DNA of 64,000 bases from Spiroplasma corruscae (lineage in GTDB: Bacteria > Bacillota_I > Bacilli_A > Mycoplasmatales > Mycoplasmataceae). Below are positions 44,949-54,243 of this stretch, one piece after another (position 1 is the first letter of the stretch; the number at the start of each line of letters is the position of its first letter). The notes below the pieces were generated by a model that saw only the letters and a list, made by a program, of their open reading frames with translations, did not search any database and was not told the DNA's origin. Both the position numbers and the translations under genes were made by a program. Where the stretch lies: contig NZ_CP022535.1 of the NCBI RefSeq assembly GCF_002237575.1, positions 930,001 through 994,000 of the forward strand, given 5' to 3'.

Positions 44949-45022
44949 TTTAACCTCTTTATATAAGTATATAACATAGGTGTGCTAATTTTATAAATTT
45001 AGGAAATATTATAATAAATAAA

Positions 45023-45044
45023 AAAATATTTTTACAAATATTTT
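45023..45044 (-). terminator. intrinsic terminator of pyrH-frr
   Basis: Nine-bp stem AAAATATTT / AAATATTTT with a 4-base loop and a minus-strand T-run; it overlaps the frr stop codon. Confidence 0.7.
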
Positions 45045-45591
45045 ATACAGTCATTAAATCTTTTTCTTTTTGTTTAGCAACTTCATCTAATGATGAAATA
45101 AATTTATCTGTCAACTTTTGAACTTGATTTTCAAAATCATTTTTTAAATCTTCTGAGATAGAGCTATCTTTTTTTGCTTTATCAATTGAGTCTCTTCTTA
45201 TATTTCTAACTCTTACTTTAAAAGTTTCCAATTCTTTATTCATTTTTTTTACTAAATCTCTTCTTATTTCTTCAGTTAATGCAGGAATATTAATTCTAAT
45301 TAAATCTGCTTCTACTAATGGATTTAACCCTAAATCAGCTTTGTTGATTCCTGCAGCAACGTTATTAACTTGACTTCTATCATAGGGTTTCACCACTAAC
45401 TGTTGTGGTTCTGGTGCTGATATTTGTGATGTTTGATTTATTGGTGTTGGGTTACCATAAAAATCTACCATAACTCCATTTAATAAGTTTGCATTTGCAC
45501 GTCCAGTTCTAATCTTACTAATGTATGATTTGAAGCTATCTACAACTTCGTTCATTTCTTTACTTGATTTATCTAAAAATTCTTTATTCAT
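45043..45591 (-). CDS. frr: ribosome recycling factor
   Basis: 182 residues, normal length. It shows '[30 protein letters not shown]', 'QLVVKPYD' and '[34 protein letters not shown]', the standard RRF blocks. It splits post-termination ribosomes with EF-G. It is 11 bases after pyrH, the usual Firmicute order. Confidence 0.96.
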   Translation of the reverse strand: MNKEFLDKSSKEMNEVVDSFKSYISKIRTGRANANLLNGVMVDFYGNPTPINQTSQISAPEPQQLVVKPYDRSQVNNVAAGINKADLGLNPLVEADLIRINIPALTEEIRRDLVKKMNKELETFKVRVRNIRRDSIDKAKKDSSISEDLKNDFENQVQKLTDKFISSLDEVAKQKEKDLMTV

Positions 45592-45602
45592 TTTATTCTC
45601 CT

Positions 45603-46316
45603 TTATTTAATCACTGTACATTCTATATTACCGTGAGCTATTTTTATAATATTATCTTTACCTTTTATATCAAATACAACTATTTCAAGCTGCCCATCTC
45701 TTGATAATGTTGCTGCAGTGGAATCCATTACTTGTAAATTTTTTGTTACTAAATCATCGTGAGTTAATGACTTATAAAAATATGCATCATTATGGCTATT
45801 AGGATCTTTGTCATAGACACCTTTTGTTCCATATTTTGCCATTAGTAAAGCATCAGCTTTTATTTCTATCGCTCGAATTGAAGCACCTGTATCAGTTGTA
45901 AAATAACTATAACCAGTTCCACCTGCAAATAAAACAACATATCCCTCTTGAAGTTTTTCTCTTGCATTTCTATAGTTATAAGAACTTGTTACAGTTTTTA
46001 TTTCTAAAGACGAGTATACTTTTACTTTATCAAAATTTAATTTTCTTAATGTAGCCTCAAATGCAAGTGCATTCATTATTGTTGCTAACATTCCCATGTA
46101 ATCTGCTTCAATTCTATATAATTCAAGCGTTCCTGCTAATTTTCCTCTTCAGATATTGCCACCACCAATTACTACTCCAATTTGTAGTCCTTCCTTAGTA
46201 AGTGTAATAATTTGTTTTGCTAAATCTTCTAGTTTATCTTTATCATAAATATCATTTTTACCTTTTAATGCTTCACCTGAAATTTTTAATAATACTCTTT
46301 TATACTTTAATGCCAT
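45603..46316 (-). CDS. pyrH: UMP kinase
   Basis: 237 residues from ATG 46316. '[11 protein letters not shown]' and '[12 protein letters not shown]' at the N-terminus and '[14 protein letters not shown]' in the middle are the UMP kinase motifs of the amino-acid-kinase fold; '[16 protein letters not shown]' binds nucleotide. One Trp is TGA. It phosphorylates UMP. Forms an operon with frr. Confidence 0.95.
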
Positions 46317-46367
46317 ATCTACCTCGCTAGAAACATTATAACAAATTTTACTATAATGAAATTATAA

Positions 46368-47354
46368 TTATTCATCTGATGTTATAGTTGTAAAATATTT
46401 AACTCTTATAAAGTCTAGCGAAGTACAAATTGATGGTAACAAAATAATAATGGTAACAAAATCGACAACTGTTGCAAAACTATTATATATAAAAGAGTAA
46501 GCAACTGTACTATTTCATCTAAATTCATATGTAATTTCTTCTATTGGTCTTTCAACTGGATTTAATCAAAATATAATTCCGCTTATTACTCTTGAAAAGT
46601 ACAATATGATTATTGGTATAATAATAAAATTAAATCAACTGAAAGCTCTAACCACCTTATTACTTTTTTTTACACTTGGTTTAAAAAAGCAAGATGTTGC
46701 AATTAAAGTTGCTGGTAATCAGTAATCAAAAAAGAATTGAAAAAAAGTAAGTTTAACAGTACCTGGGTTAACTAGTGTCACAAAAGCACACATCATACAC
46801 AAGATTAGACTTTTTGTGAATGAAAGTAAATAACAACCAAAAAAGAGAACTAAATATTTAATAGATATTTGAATAAAAAATGGAAATGGTGGTATGAAAC
46901 CAGTTGTAATAATATCAATTATAATGAATAATGCTAATAAAATTGAAATTGTGGATATATCCATTATTGATATTCTTGGTTTCGTTCAATATACCTTATT
47001 AAACTTGATTCTTTGTAAAAAATATATAAATACTTCAAAATTAAGTGCGACTAAAGAACCAAATAAATTAATTTTAGTATCATTATTGTTATAAATGTAA
47101 TTTAATAATGAATTAATTATTAAAATTAGGTATATAGTTATTAGTAAAAAAAATATTAATATTATAGTAAACCTCTTGGTTCAATCCATACTTTCTTGAT
47201 ACACAGTGTTATTTTCATAAATATCAATTTTAGCATCTAATAAATTTATTACTAAAAAAATTATTCCAACTAATAATAAACTAAATCTTAAAGTACTAAA
47301 AATAGTAGTAAATCAGAAAAGTTTATTAGTTTTTACATTCAATTTATTTTCCAT
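46368..47354 (-). CDS. ThiT-like (thiamine-type) ECF S component
   Basis: 328 residues from ATG 47354; several TGA-Trp. About nine hydrophobic segments. The stretch 'FFQFFFDYWLPATLIA' and the later 'YEFRWNSTVAYSFIYNSF' resemble ThiT, which has a DY/EY...AF helix and a 'YS..YN' segment lining the thiamine site. The protein is longer than ThiT by over 100 residues, mostly as an N-terminal three-helix extension. Thiamine or a precursor is the likely substrate, from motif likeness only. It lies between the rpsB-tsf and pyrH-frr units. Confidence 0.5.
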
Positions 47355-47381
47355 GATTATATTATATAACTAATAAAAACA

Positions 47382-47403
47382 AAAAAATGCAATAGCATTT
47401 TTT
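47382..47403 (-). terminator. intrinsic terminator of the rpsB-tsf unit
   Basis: Nine-bp stem AAAAAATGC / GCATTTTTT with a 4-base loop, T-run on the minus strand, a few bases after the stop at 47411. Confidence 0.85.
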
Positions 47404-47410
47404 ATTTTTA

Positions 47411-48169
47411 TTATTCTTGTTCTTTTGAACTAGTTTCCAAATTTTCCTCAGATTCGGGGTCTGGTTCTTTTTCTTTTTCTTTTTCTAATAAGTCTTTTTT
47501 TGTTTGATCCTTTATACCTTTATTAGTTTGTTTTTTATCAAGTGTTTTTTGATATACAGCTTCTCTACTTTTCGCTTCTAACTCTGCAGAGTATTCTTTT
47601 TGATCAATATTTTCAATTTTTAAATTAGTTTCTTTTTCAATTTCTTGTATAATAAAAGCTCCTGTTAATGTATTTTTGTTATACTTAATTCTTCTATTTT
47701 TTCTTGTCCCTTCTAAGAAGTTGATGTACAAGTAATTTGAATTAGTATCTAATACAATTTTTGTAATACTAGAGTAGTTAATTTTTTCTGATAGTGTAAC
47801 AATTTTTTCCCCATCAAATACAACCCAAATATATTGGCTATAACAAAAAATAACAAAATAGAACAACGCTGTAGATATGAAAGCTAAAACTAAGAAAGCT
47901 ATTACGATAATACTATCTGTATTAGCATCTATTATGTCAGCCTTTATAAATACAAGAGATATTATTGAACATATAAGACCAAATACAATAACTAAATGAA
48001 TTAATGAGAAAGACAGTTTACTTAAAAACTTTGATTTATTTTTAGTCTTTAGATAAAAAATAAAGTAATAGTACATTAATAATGTAGGTATACATATTAT
48101 TAATAGACATAGGGCTGACATTATTAGCATTTGGTTACTATTTTTAAAATCCGCAAGAATATTTATCAT
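47411..48169 (-). CDS. membrane protein of unknown function, downstream of tsf
   Basis: 252 residues; ATG 48169 begins one base after the tsf stop, so translation is probably coupled. Three hydrophobic helices lie at about 14-40, 51-73 and 86-110. A soluble domain follows with short beta strands ('NYSSITKIVLDTNSNYLYINFLEG'), like the PH-type domains of bacterial membrane proteins. The last 50 residues are a charged Lys/Glu tail (KEKEKEPDPESEEN). No function can be given. Confidence 0.75.
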   Translation of the reverse strand: MINILADFKNSNQMLIMSALCLLIICIPTLLMYYYFIFYLKTKNKSKFLSKLSFSLIHLVIVFGLICSIISLVFIKADIIDANTDSIIVIAFLVLAFISTALFYFVIFCYSQYIWVVFDGEKIVTLSEKINYSSITKIVLDTNSNYLYINFLEGTRKNRRIKYNKNTLTGAFIIQEIEKETNLKIENIDQKEYSAELEAKSREAVYQKTLDKKQTNKGIKDQTKKDLLEKEKEKEPDPESEENLETSSKEQE

Positions 48170-48170
48170 A

Positions 48171-49046
48171 TTAATTTCCTTTCAATTGAGCTGCTACTTC
48201 AGCAGCAAAATCAGATACAACTTTTTCAATTCCTTCTCCAACTTCAAATCTAAACATATTTAGTACTTTTGATTTATTGTTTTTTAAAAAATTACCTACT
48301 GTTTGTTTTTCGTCAATAACATATGATTGTTCTAGCAATGTTATCTCTGCTAATTTTTTGTTTAGTTTACCATTTAAAATATTTTGAGCAACATTTTCTG
48401 GTTTACCTGTTACATCAGTAGTTTCTTTTATTATGTGCATTTCGGCATCTTTGAAATCCTGTGGGACTTCTGAGTTTTCAACATATTTAGGTGACATAGC
48501 AGCAACATGCATACAGATGTTATATGCATCATCTTGAGAAATTGGTCCTTCAAAATTAATTAGTACAGAGATTCTTTTATTTGAGTGATTATACACCGCC
48601 AAATTTGAACCTTCAACACACCCTAATCTTCTTAAAGATATTTTTTCTCCAATTGTAGCCGTAGCTTCAATACAAGCTTCATTTATTGTTAGACCATTTT
48701 TTAATCTTAAATTCAATGCATCTTCTAATGTGTTTACATTTGAATTTAATATAGTATTAGAAATTTCTTCTATCAATGACATGAATTTTTCATTTTTTGA
48801 TACAAAGTCAGTTTCTGAGTTAACTTCAATTATGATTGCTCTTTTACCATTTGAAACAGCTAACGAAACTCCTTCTGCAGCAACTCTATCTGCTTTTTTT
48901 GCTGCTTTTGCTAATCCATTTTCTCTCAGTCAAACGACAGCTTCATCAATATCGCCATTTGTAGCTTCTAATGCTTTTTTACAATCCATCATTCCAGCTG
49001 ATGTCATTTCTCTTAACTTCTTGATTAAATCAGTTGTAACAGCCAT
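48171..49046 (-). CDS. tsf: translation elongation factor Ts
   Basis: 291 residues from ATG 49046. The N-terminal UBA-like domain '[36 protein letters not shown]' is the EF-Ts signature, including the TDFV contact motif '[14 protein letters not shown]' with EF-Tu. The Trp in 'VVWL' is TGA. Its ATG shares one base with the stop of rpsB (TAATG). Confidence 0.96.
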
Positions 49047-49939
49047 TATTTACTCTCCTTAGTTTCTTCATTTACAGCTTCAGTAGAAGTTGTAGTTTTA
49101 GTTGTTTCACTATTTTCAGTAACACTTGTACGTTCATTATTTGAATTATGCCTTGGTCTTGAATCATAATTACTATTTTTATTATAATAATTATTTTCTC
49201 TTGGTTTATCTTCTTTCTTCTGAGCTACAAACTTCAATGAAGTTGGAGTTAATTTAATACCAGCAGCATCAGCATAAACTTCTGCAATATAATTAGTTAT
49301 TATATTAACTGACTCTTGTAAATCATCGTTTGCAGGAATTACATAATCAACCATATCTGGATCAACATTTGTATCACATAATGCAATAACAGGTATTCTA
49401 AGTTTTCTTGCTTCTTTTACTGCAATTTCATCAGTTTTAGGATCAACAACAAACATAGCAGATGGTAACTTGTGCATTTGTTTGATTCCACCTAGTAAAT
49501 TTTCAAGTTTTATTTTTTCTTTTTTAATTAAAATTTGTTCTTTTTTAGGTCTTAAGTTAATTTTTCCAGTTTTTTCTTCATTTTCAATATCTCATAAAGC
49601 CTTAATTCTTAGTGAGATTGTTTTCAGGTTTGTAAGTGTTCCACCTAATCATCTTGAGTTAATATAAAAATTTCCACTTCTGATAGCAGATTCCTTAATA
49701 GCTTGTTTAGCAGTTCTTTTAGTACCTACAAAAATTATTTTTTCTTTTTTTATCGCTAGTTGTGTAACTAATTTTTTTACATCTTCTAATCTTCATATTG
49801 TTTGTTGTAAATCAATAATATGATTTTTATTTTTTGAATTATATATATACGGTTTCATCTTTGGATTTCATCTTTTTGTTTGATGTCCATATTGTGCACC
49901 AGCGTCTCATAATTGTTCTCTAGTTAAATCTTTTATCAT
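49046..49939 (-). CDS. rpsB: 30S ribosomal protein S2
   Basis: 297 residues; ATG 49939 has AAAGGAAAG upstream. '[25 protein letters not shown]' and '[16 protein letters not shown]' plus '[15 protein letters not shown]' are S2 blocks, with most Trp as TGA. The last about 55 residues (Asn/Ser/Thr/Glu-rich, after 'FVAQKKED') are an extension beyond typical S2. First gene of the rpsB-tsf-47411 unit, with an extended -10 promoter about 135 bases upstream. Confidence 0.95.
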
Positions 49940-50074
49940 AATCTTTCCTTTTCTATAATTTGTTATACTTCCAATAAGTTCAAAATTTATCCACCTTTAT
50001 TAAATTAAGGCACGAGGATAAAAAATTCCCAATTGTGTTTGCATACCCATTTAAAAATAATATACAACATATAT

Positions 50075-50083
50075 AGTATAACA
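50075..50083 (-). promoter_or_regulatory. extended -10 promoter element for rpsB
   Basis: On the minus strand TGTTATACT reads as TG-n-TATACT, an extended -10 box. No strong -35 is visible. It lies about 135 bases before the rpsB start, leaving a leader that could hold S2 autoregulation. Confidence 0.45.
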
Positions 50084-50140
50084 CTATATTTTAATGTGTT
50101 TTCGAAAAATTAAATTCTAAATTAGTTTACAAAAATAAAA

Positions 50141-50165
50141 AAATAAACAATCAAATTGTTTATTT
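50141..50165 (-). terminator. intrinsic terminator of the ferritin-like gene
   Basis: Ten-bp stem AAATAAACAA / TTGTTTATTT with a 5-base loop and a T-rich run on the minus strand; overlaps the stop at 50160. Confidence 0.82.
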
Positions 50166-50681
50166 ATGGGGTGCAAATGGATCAACTACAGGCTCTGTTT
50201 CTGGAGAAACTCTTTTGCCCGCTTCTTTATCCAATATATAATGGTCATTATTAGAAAGTTTCAATCCATCTATAATATCTTTAGTTTCTGATATTTCTTC
50301 ATAAAAATCAATTAGAAATCAATCATAAAACTTGGCTGTTATATAGTCGCTATGTTCTGATGCTTTTTTATAAAGGTCTTCAGTTAATTTTGCAAAATAT
50401 TCTCTATGTTTTTTATAAATTTCTAAAATTTGAATAATTGAGTCACAACTATTTTTTTCTATCTTAAAAGGGCTTATGACGAACTCTTGATCTCTATTTA
50501 ATAAATATGACATAATTCTTCTTTGGTGTAAAAACTCATCTTGAGCCTGAACTTGAAAGAAGTGAGCAAATCCATTATACCCAAGTCTCATACACTCTTT
50601 ACTTAAATCAAAGCAACAATATTGCATTTTTGCATGTTCTACAATATATAGTTCTAAATCATTTTTAATTTCTTGTTTCAT
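50160..50681 (-). CDS. ferritin-like protein
   Basis: 173 residues; TGA-Trp at 50319. A four-helix pattern is visible: 'LELYIVEHAKMQYCCFDLSKECMRLG', 'FAHFFQVQAQDEFLHQRRIMSYLLNRD', a third helix 'SIIQILEIYKKHREYFAKLTEDLYKKA' and 'YDWFLIDFYEEISETKDIIDGL'. The E-x-x-H of QDEFLH is the ferroxidase pair of ferritins, though the usual first-helix 'E.Y' ligands are changed. It may store iron or protect from peroxide. The C-terminal Pro-rich tail is unusual. Monocistronic. Confidence 0.75.
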
Positions 50682-50742
50682 TTCTTACCTCCTACTTGTA
50701 ATATAATATCTTAGTACTTTATACTTGATAAGTCAATAAATT

Positions 50743-51606
50743 CTAGTTTTTTTCTCTAAATGAACTAATAATATCAAATGCATTATTTATTTCTGCCATT
50801 TTTTTCTTTGCATTATCTGATTTATTTTTATCTGGGTGATAAACTTTCGCAAGCTTTAAATATGTTTTTTTTATTAGAGAAAAATCATCCGTTGGTTTTA
50901 CTCCTAAAATTTTGTATGCCTTACTCAACTCTTCTTGTTCATTTTTTAATTCTTGTTTATAATATTGTTTCTTAAAATTCTCCTCAAAACTTGACTTATA
51001 GTTAGTATCTACATTCTTATACTTTCTATAATCAAAATCTTTTTTTACCTCTTCTATAAGTATCTTAAGGGACTCACAAAAATCAACGAATAATTTATCG
51101 GTATGAACATCAATATCTTTGAATAGTGGATCACAAATATCATATTTTTTATAATTATCAATTAATAAAGGTAATAATTTCATGATAAAAAAACTGATAT
51201 AAATATCGTAGCTTTTATTACAAAAATTCTTATAAATATTGATAAACTCATCGTCTGAAATTTTAATTTTATAATCAAAACAAACTACTTCTAAAAAGGA
51301 GAACAAGTTATATTCACAATTAGTTCAGTATTTATAAAATGCTTCTTGTTTTTTTAATAAATCACTTATTATATAACTATTCTTAATATATCTTTTAGTA
51401 TTACTAAATTTACTTTTAAATGGAAAAAAATCAATTTTTTCTGAGATTTTTAATCTATCTAGTTTTATTATTCTTTCTGAGTTATTTTTTCAGGTTTTTT
51501 TATATACTTTTAGTTTTTTTTGTAGGTTTTGTTTTTTGTAATTTATAAAAATAAACAAAATCGCTAATATAATCAGGATTGTTATAACTATATAAATTAC
51601 TGTCAT
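50743..51606 (-). CDS. membrane-anchored J-domain protein
   Basis: 287 residues from ATG 51606 (MTVIYIVITILIILAIL), so a membrane helix occupies residues 2-20. A helical Lys-rich middle follows, and the last 60 residues are a J domain: 'AYKILGVKPTDDFSLIKKTYLKLAKVYHPDKN' with the HPD motif, then 'NNAFDII'. It should recruit and stimulate DnaK at the membrane. It is not DnaJ itself: no Gly/Phe region or zinc fingers. Its start lies near the rpmA terminator, so it may have its own promoter. Confidence 0.82.
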
Positions 51607-51631
51607 AATAAATTTCCCCCTAAATGAAAAA

Positions 51632-51648
51632 AATACCTTTAAGGTATT
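51632..51648 (-). terminator. intrinsic terminator of rplU-prp-rpmA
   Basis: Stem AATACCT / AGGTATT with a 3-base loop and a minus-strand T-run, directly after the rpmA stop at 51650. Confidence 0.8.
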
Positions 51649-51649
51649 C

Positions 51650-51931
51650 TTATTTCGGCATTACACTAACTTTAGTTCTGTTTTTGCCAAATCTTTGGTA
51701 CTTAACTACTCCTGATACTAGTGCAAATAATGTATCATCTCCACCTCTACCTACATTTATACCTGGGTGAATTTTTGTTCCTCTTTGTCTAAAAATAATT
51801 GAACCGGCATTTGCAAATTGACCATCTGATTTTTTTGCACCTAAACGCTTTGATTCTGAATCTCTACCATTCCTTGTTGATCCAACACCTTTTTTTGAAG
51901 CGAAGAACTGTAAACCTAATAAAAACTTCAT
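51650..51931 (-). CDS. rpmA: 50S ribosomal protein L27
   Basis: 93 residues from ATG 51931, with AGGTAGGT upstream; a GTG at 51940 is a less likely start. The N-terminus [15 protein letters not shown] has the extension found in Firmicutes that the Prp protease removes after FF before the protein works in the peptidyl-transferase centre. '[15 protein letters not shown]' and '[20 protein letters not shown]' are L27 blocks. Last in the rplU-prp-rpmA operon. Confidence 0.96.
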   Translation of the reverse strand: MKFLLGLQFFASKKGVGSTRNGRDSESKRLGAKKSDGQFANAGSIIFRQRGTKIHPGINVGRGGDDTLFALVSGVVKYQRFGKNRTKVSVMPK

Positions 51932-51932
51932 A

Positions 51933-52247
51933 TTACTCACCTACCTTTTTTAAACTAAAATACTTTGGGTACTGAACGGCAACTGTTTCAAGCTGTATAA
52001 ATATAAAACTTATCAACAATTGGATTTCACTACAATTATTTATTATATTAACACTTATTCTATTGTTATCTACAATTAATTCCAAATCATCTTTATATAA
52101 TATATCAAAACCATTTAATGAACCAGAAACAATTGATGTTACTGCAGAACAAACAAGATCTTTATTGTATTTATCAAAGTTTGCATGTCCCTTTACATAA
52201 AAGCTTTGAAATAAATTATTTTTTATTACAAATTCTGACTTAATCAT
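51933..52247 (-). CDS. prp: ribosomal-processing cysteine protease Prp
   Basis: 104 residues from ATG 52247; longer readings run into the rplU repeat in another frame and are artefacts. The catalytic His21 in [20 protein letters not shown] and Cys33 match the Prp family. It cleaves the N-terminal extension of L27, encoded next door. It starts two bases after the rplU stop and ends just before the rpmA ATG, so all three genes are coupled. Confidence 0.9.
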   Translation of the reverse strand: MIKSEFVIKNNLFQSFYVKGHANFDKYNKDLVCSAVTSIVSGSLNGFDILYKDDLELIVDNNRISVNIINNCSEIQLLISFIFIQLETVAVQYPKYFSLKKVGE

Positions 52248-52248
52248 T

Positions 52249-52866
52249 TTATTTTTCGTCTTTTTTAGTTGTTGGTTTTTTTGCAGCAGTTGCAGGTTTT
52301 GCAGCAGTTTTTGGTTTTGCAGCAGTTTTTGGTTTTGCAGCAGTTGCAGGTTTTGCAGCAGTTGCAGGTTTTGCAGCAGTTGCAGGTTTTGCAGCAGTTG
52401 CAGGTTTTGCAGCAGTTGCAGGTTTTGCAGCAGTTGCAGGTTTTGCAACAGTTGTTGGTTTTGCAACAGTTGTTGGTTCTGCAACAGTTGTTGGTTTTTT
52501 TGTAACTGCTTCTAGAGACGAAACTTCTTTTTTGATGGTCGATTTCGGTTTAGAAGTTAAAACACCATTTAATGATAATTCATCAATTTTAACTTTTGTA
52601 TATGGTTGTCTATGACCATAAATTTTATTAACATTTTTCTTTGGGTGATACCTAACAACTCTAAGTTTTTTTTCTTTACCTTGTTTAACGATAGTACCTG
52701 AAACAATAGCACCTTTTATAAATGGGTTACCTACTACTGAATCTATCATCAAAACTTCATTAAATAAAACTTGTTGTCCTTCCTCTAAATTCAACTTTTC
52801 AACATATATTTCGTCTCCTTGTTGAACTTTAATTTGCTTACCACCTGTTTTAATAATTGCAAACAT
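52249..52866 (-). CDS. rplU: 50S ribosomal protein L21 with Ala/Lys/Pro repeat tail
   Basis: 205 residues, about twice the usual length. Residues 1-102 are normal L21 ('MFAIIKTGGKQIKVQQGD', 'VVRYHPKKNVNKIYGHRQPYTKVKI'). The rest is a low-complexity tail of about twelve imperfect AAKPAT units ending KKPTTKKDEK. Such basic tails occur on some mollicute ribosomal proteins; a role in RNA or chromosome contact is only a guess. It follows a structured leader and heads the prp-rpmA operon. Confidence 0.95.
   Translation of the reverse strand: MFAIIKTGGKQIKVQQGDEIYVEKLNLEEGQQVLFNEVLMIDSVVGNPFIKGAIVSGTIVKQGKEKKLRVVRYHPKKNVNKIYGHRQPYTKVKIDELSLNGVLTSKPKSTIKKEVSSLEAVTKKPTTVAEPTTVAKPTTVAKPATAAKPATAAKPATAAKPATAAKPATAAKPATAAKPKTAAKPKTAAKPATAAKKPTTKKDEK
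52264..52496 (-). repeat. 18-bp tandem repeat coding the AAKPAT tail of L21
   Basis: About twelve units of 18 bases (plus-strand form GCAGCAGTTGCAGGTTTT with variants GTTTTTGG and ACAGTTGTTGG). In-frame length multiple means copy changes would only lengthen or shorten the tail. Confidence 0.88.
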
Positions 52867-52892
52867 TATATTTACCTCCGAATAGACTCGCC

Positions 52893-52950
52893 TTGTATGT
52901 GAATATAACTATTTCTTAAAACATACAAAAGAGCGGTTGAAACTTCAACC
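52893..52950 (-). promoter_or_regulatory. probable ribosomal protein L21 leader RNA
   Basis: Between the upstream terminator and rplU the minus strand folds into GGTTGAA / TTCAACC (52935-52950) and TTGTATGT / ACATACAA (arms 52893-52900 and 52921-52928), just before the GGAGG ribosome site. Position and shape fit an L21 autoregulatory leader as known in Bacilli; identity to that RNA family was not tested. Confidence 0.5.
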
Positions 52951-53005
52951 TAAATAATTTTACATTATTTTTTTGTTATTTTTAATAGTTTTTATATAAA
53001 ATAAA

Positions 53006-53027
53006 AAATTAGATAAAAATCTAATTT
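53006..53027 (-). terminator. terminator at the end of the small ORF
   Basis: Nine-bp stem AAATTAGAT / ATCTAATTT with a short A loop and a T-rich run on the minus strand, overlapping the stop codon of the 92-residue ORF at 53026. Confidence 0.75.
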
Positions 53028-53304
53028 AAACAATTGAACCTCAGTTTCAACTATGCTCTTTGTTTTTTGCTTCATTCAATTTAGTTCTATCAATTGATAA
53101 ACTAGTGTTACCTATTTTCATGTCCAATTTATCAACATTATCAATTGATTTTCCAGCCAGAACCGCTGTTGTTATAGCACCAATAGTATCAGTTATAATT
53201 CCACCTTGCGCCTTCAAAATACTTGCAATACCTTCAAAAAAGGCTCCAGTGATACCAGCACCTGCTATTACACATCTTTTTTGTTCAATACTTAGTCTTT
53301 CTAT
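53026..53304 (-). CDS. small Gly-rich hydrophobic protein with apparent ATA start
   Basis: 92 residues if started at ATA 53304, which has AGGGG eight bases upstream. The frame runs from just after the rsmI stop (same frame) to TAA 53026 and contains no ATG, GTG or TTG before residue 57, so gene finders would skip it. Reading: 'ERLSIEQKRCVIAGAGITG', a hydrophobic Gly/Ala-rich core with GITGAFFEGIASIL and GAITTAVLAGK, then a hydrophilic end with two TGA-Trp (SWNWGSIV). A terminator exactly at its stop supports a real gene. No family recognised; it resembles small pore-like or bacteriocin-like peptides only in composition. Confidence 0.55.
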
Positions 53305-53334
53305 ATTATCACCCCTAATAATAAATCGACATAT

Positions 53335-54204
53335 TTATTTTTTATATACTAAACTTGATACTTTATTTTTATTAATTTTATATTTTTTACTAATTATTTT
53401 AATAATTTCTTTATTAGTGATATTTTTATTGGTTAAAACACAAATTTCCTTTTCAATATTTTCCATATTAATTTCAAATAATAAGTTATCTTTATTTACA
53501 TTAATTAATATACAAAACTCCCCTTTTTTTATAAAATTTTCCGAGTTAACATAATCTTTTACCTCTTCTAAATTACCATAAATAAATTGTTCGTTTATTT
53601 TAGTTATTTCTCTTCCAATGACAATGTTTGTATCACTACTTAAAAATAATGATAAGGAGTTAATTCTATCTACAATTCTATGAACAGACTCATAAAAACA
53701 AATAACTCCATCAAATGTATTTACAACATTAATTATTTCTTCATTATTATTCTTATTTTTTAAAAAGCCTAAAAATATATTATCATTCGCTAAAAAACCA
53801 CTTACTATTAATGAATGTATATACGCCGGGCCAGCATTTACAGCAGTAATGTTTATATTTAAGTTATTTTCAACTATTTTATTAATTAAATATTTACCTG
53901 GATCTGATATACAAGGTACTCCTGCGTCGCTTATTATAGATATTGTTTTATATAATTGAATATCCTCTTCGAATTTATTATATACTTCAAGTTCATTATA
54001 CTTATGTAATGAGCGTAGATTAGTTGTTATGTTATAATGGTTCAATAAATTAACACTCACTCTTTTGTCTTCACAAAATATTACATCAGACTTTTTTAAA
54101 ATCTCTATTGCTCTAAAGGATATATCTTTTAAATTCCCAATTGGAGTACCAATTAAATAAACAGTTTTTAAGTTATTTTTGAATGTATTTTGAACTCTTA
54201 GCAT
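53335..54204 (-). CDS. rsmI: 16S rRNA (cytidine-1402 2'-O)-methyltransferase
   Basis: 289 residues. 'VYLIGTPIGNLKDISFRAIEILKKSDVIFCEDKR' is the RsmI signature of the SAM-binding tetrapyrrole-methylase fold, with 'ISDAGVPCISDPG' and 'CFYESVHRI' after. It methylates C1402 in the decoding centre. It lies downstream of greA with a terminator between, and just before the small ORF. Confidence 0.94.
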   Translation of the reverse strand: MLRVQNTFKNNLKTVYLIGTPIGNLKDISFRAIEILKKSDVIFCEDKRVSVNLLNHYNITTNLRSLHKYNELEVYNKFEEDIQLYKTISIISDAGVPCISDPGKYLINKIVENNLNINITAVNAGPAYIHSLIVSGFLANDNIFLGFLKNKNNNEEIINVVNTFDGVICFYESVHRIVDRINSLSLFLSSDTNIVIGREITKINEQFIYGNLEEVKDYVNSENFIKKGEFCILINVNKDNLLFEINMENIEKEICVLTNKNITNKEIIKIISKKYKINKNKVSSLVYKK

Positions 54205-54222
54205 TATTTCTCCTAAATAAAA

Positions 54223-54240
54223 AAACCTTATTTAAGGTTT
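54223..54240 (-). terminator. intrinsic terminator of greA
   Basis: Eight-bp stem AAACCTTA / TAAGGTTT with a TT loop and a minus-strand T-run, right after the greA stop at 54244. Confidence 0.78.
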
Positions 54241-54243
54241 CTA

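Noticed and set aside
51933-52484. A 183-residue protein starting with Gln/Leu repeats
   Set aside because: Its first part is the rplU repeat read in another frame; the real gene is prp starting at 52247.
52269-52505. Plus-strand Leu/Gln repeat frame
   Set aside because: Antisense image of the L21 repeat tail.
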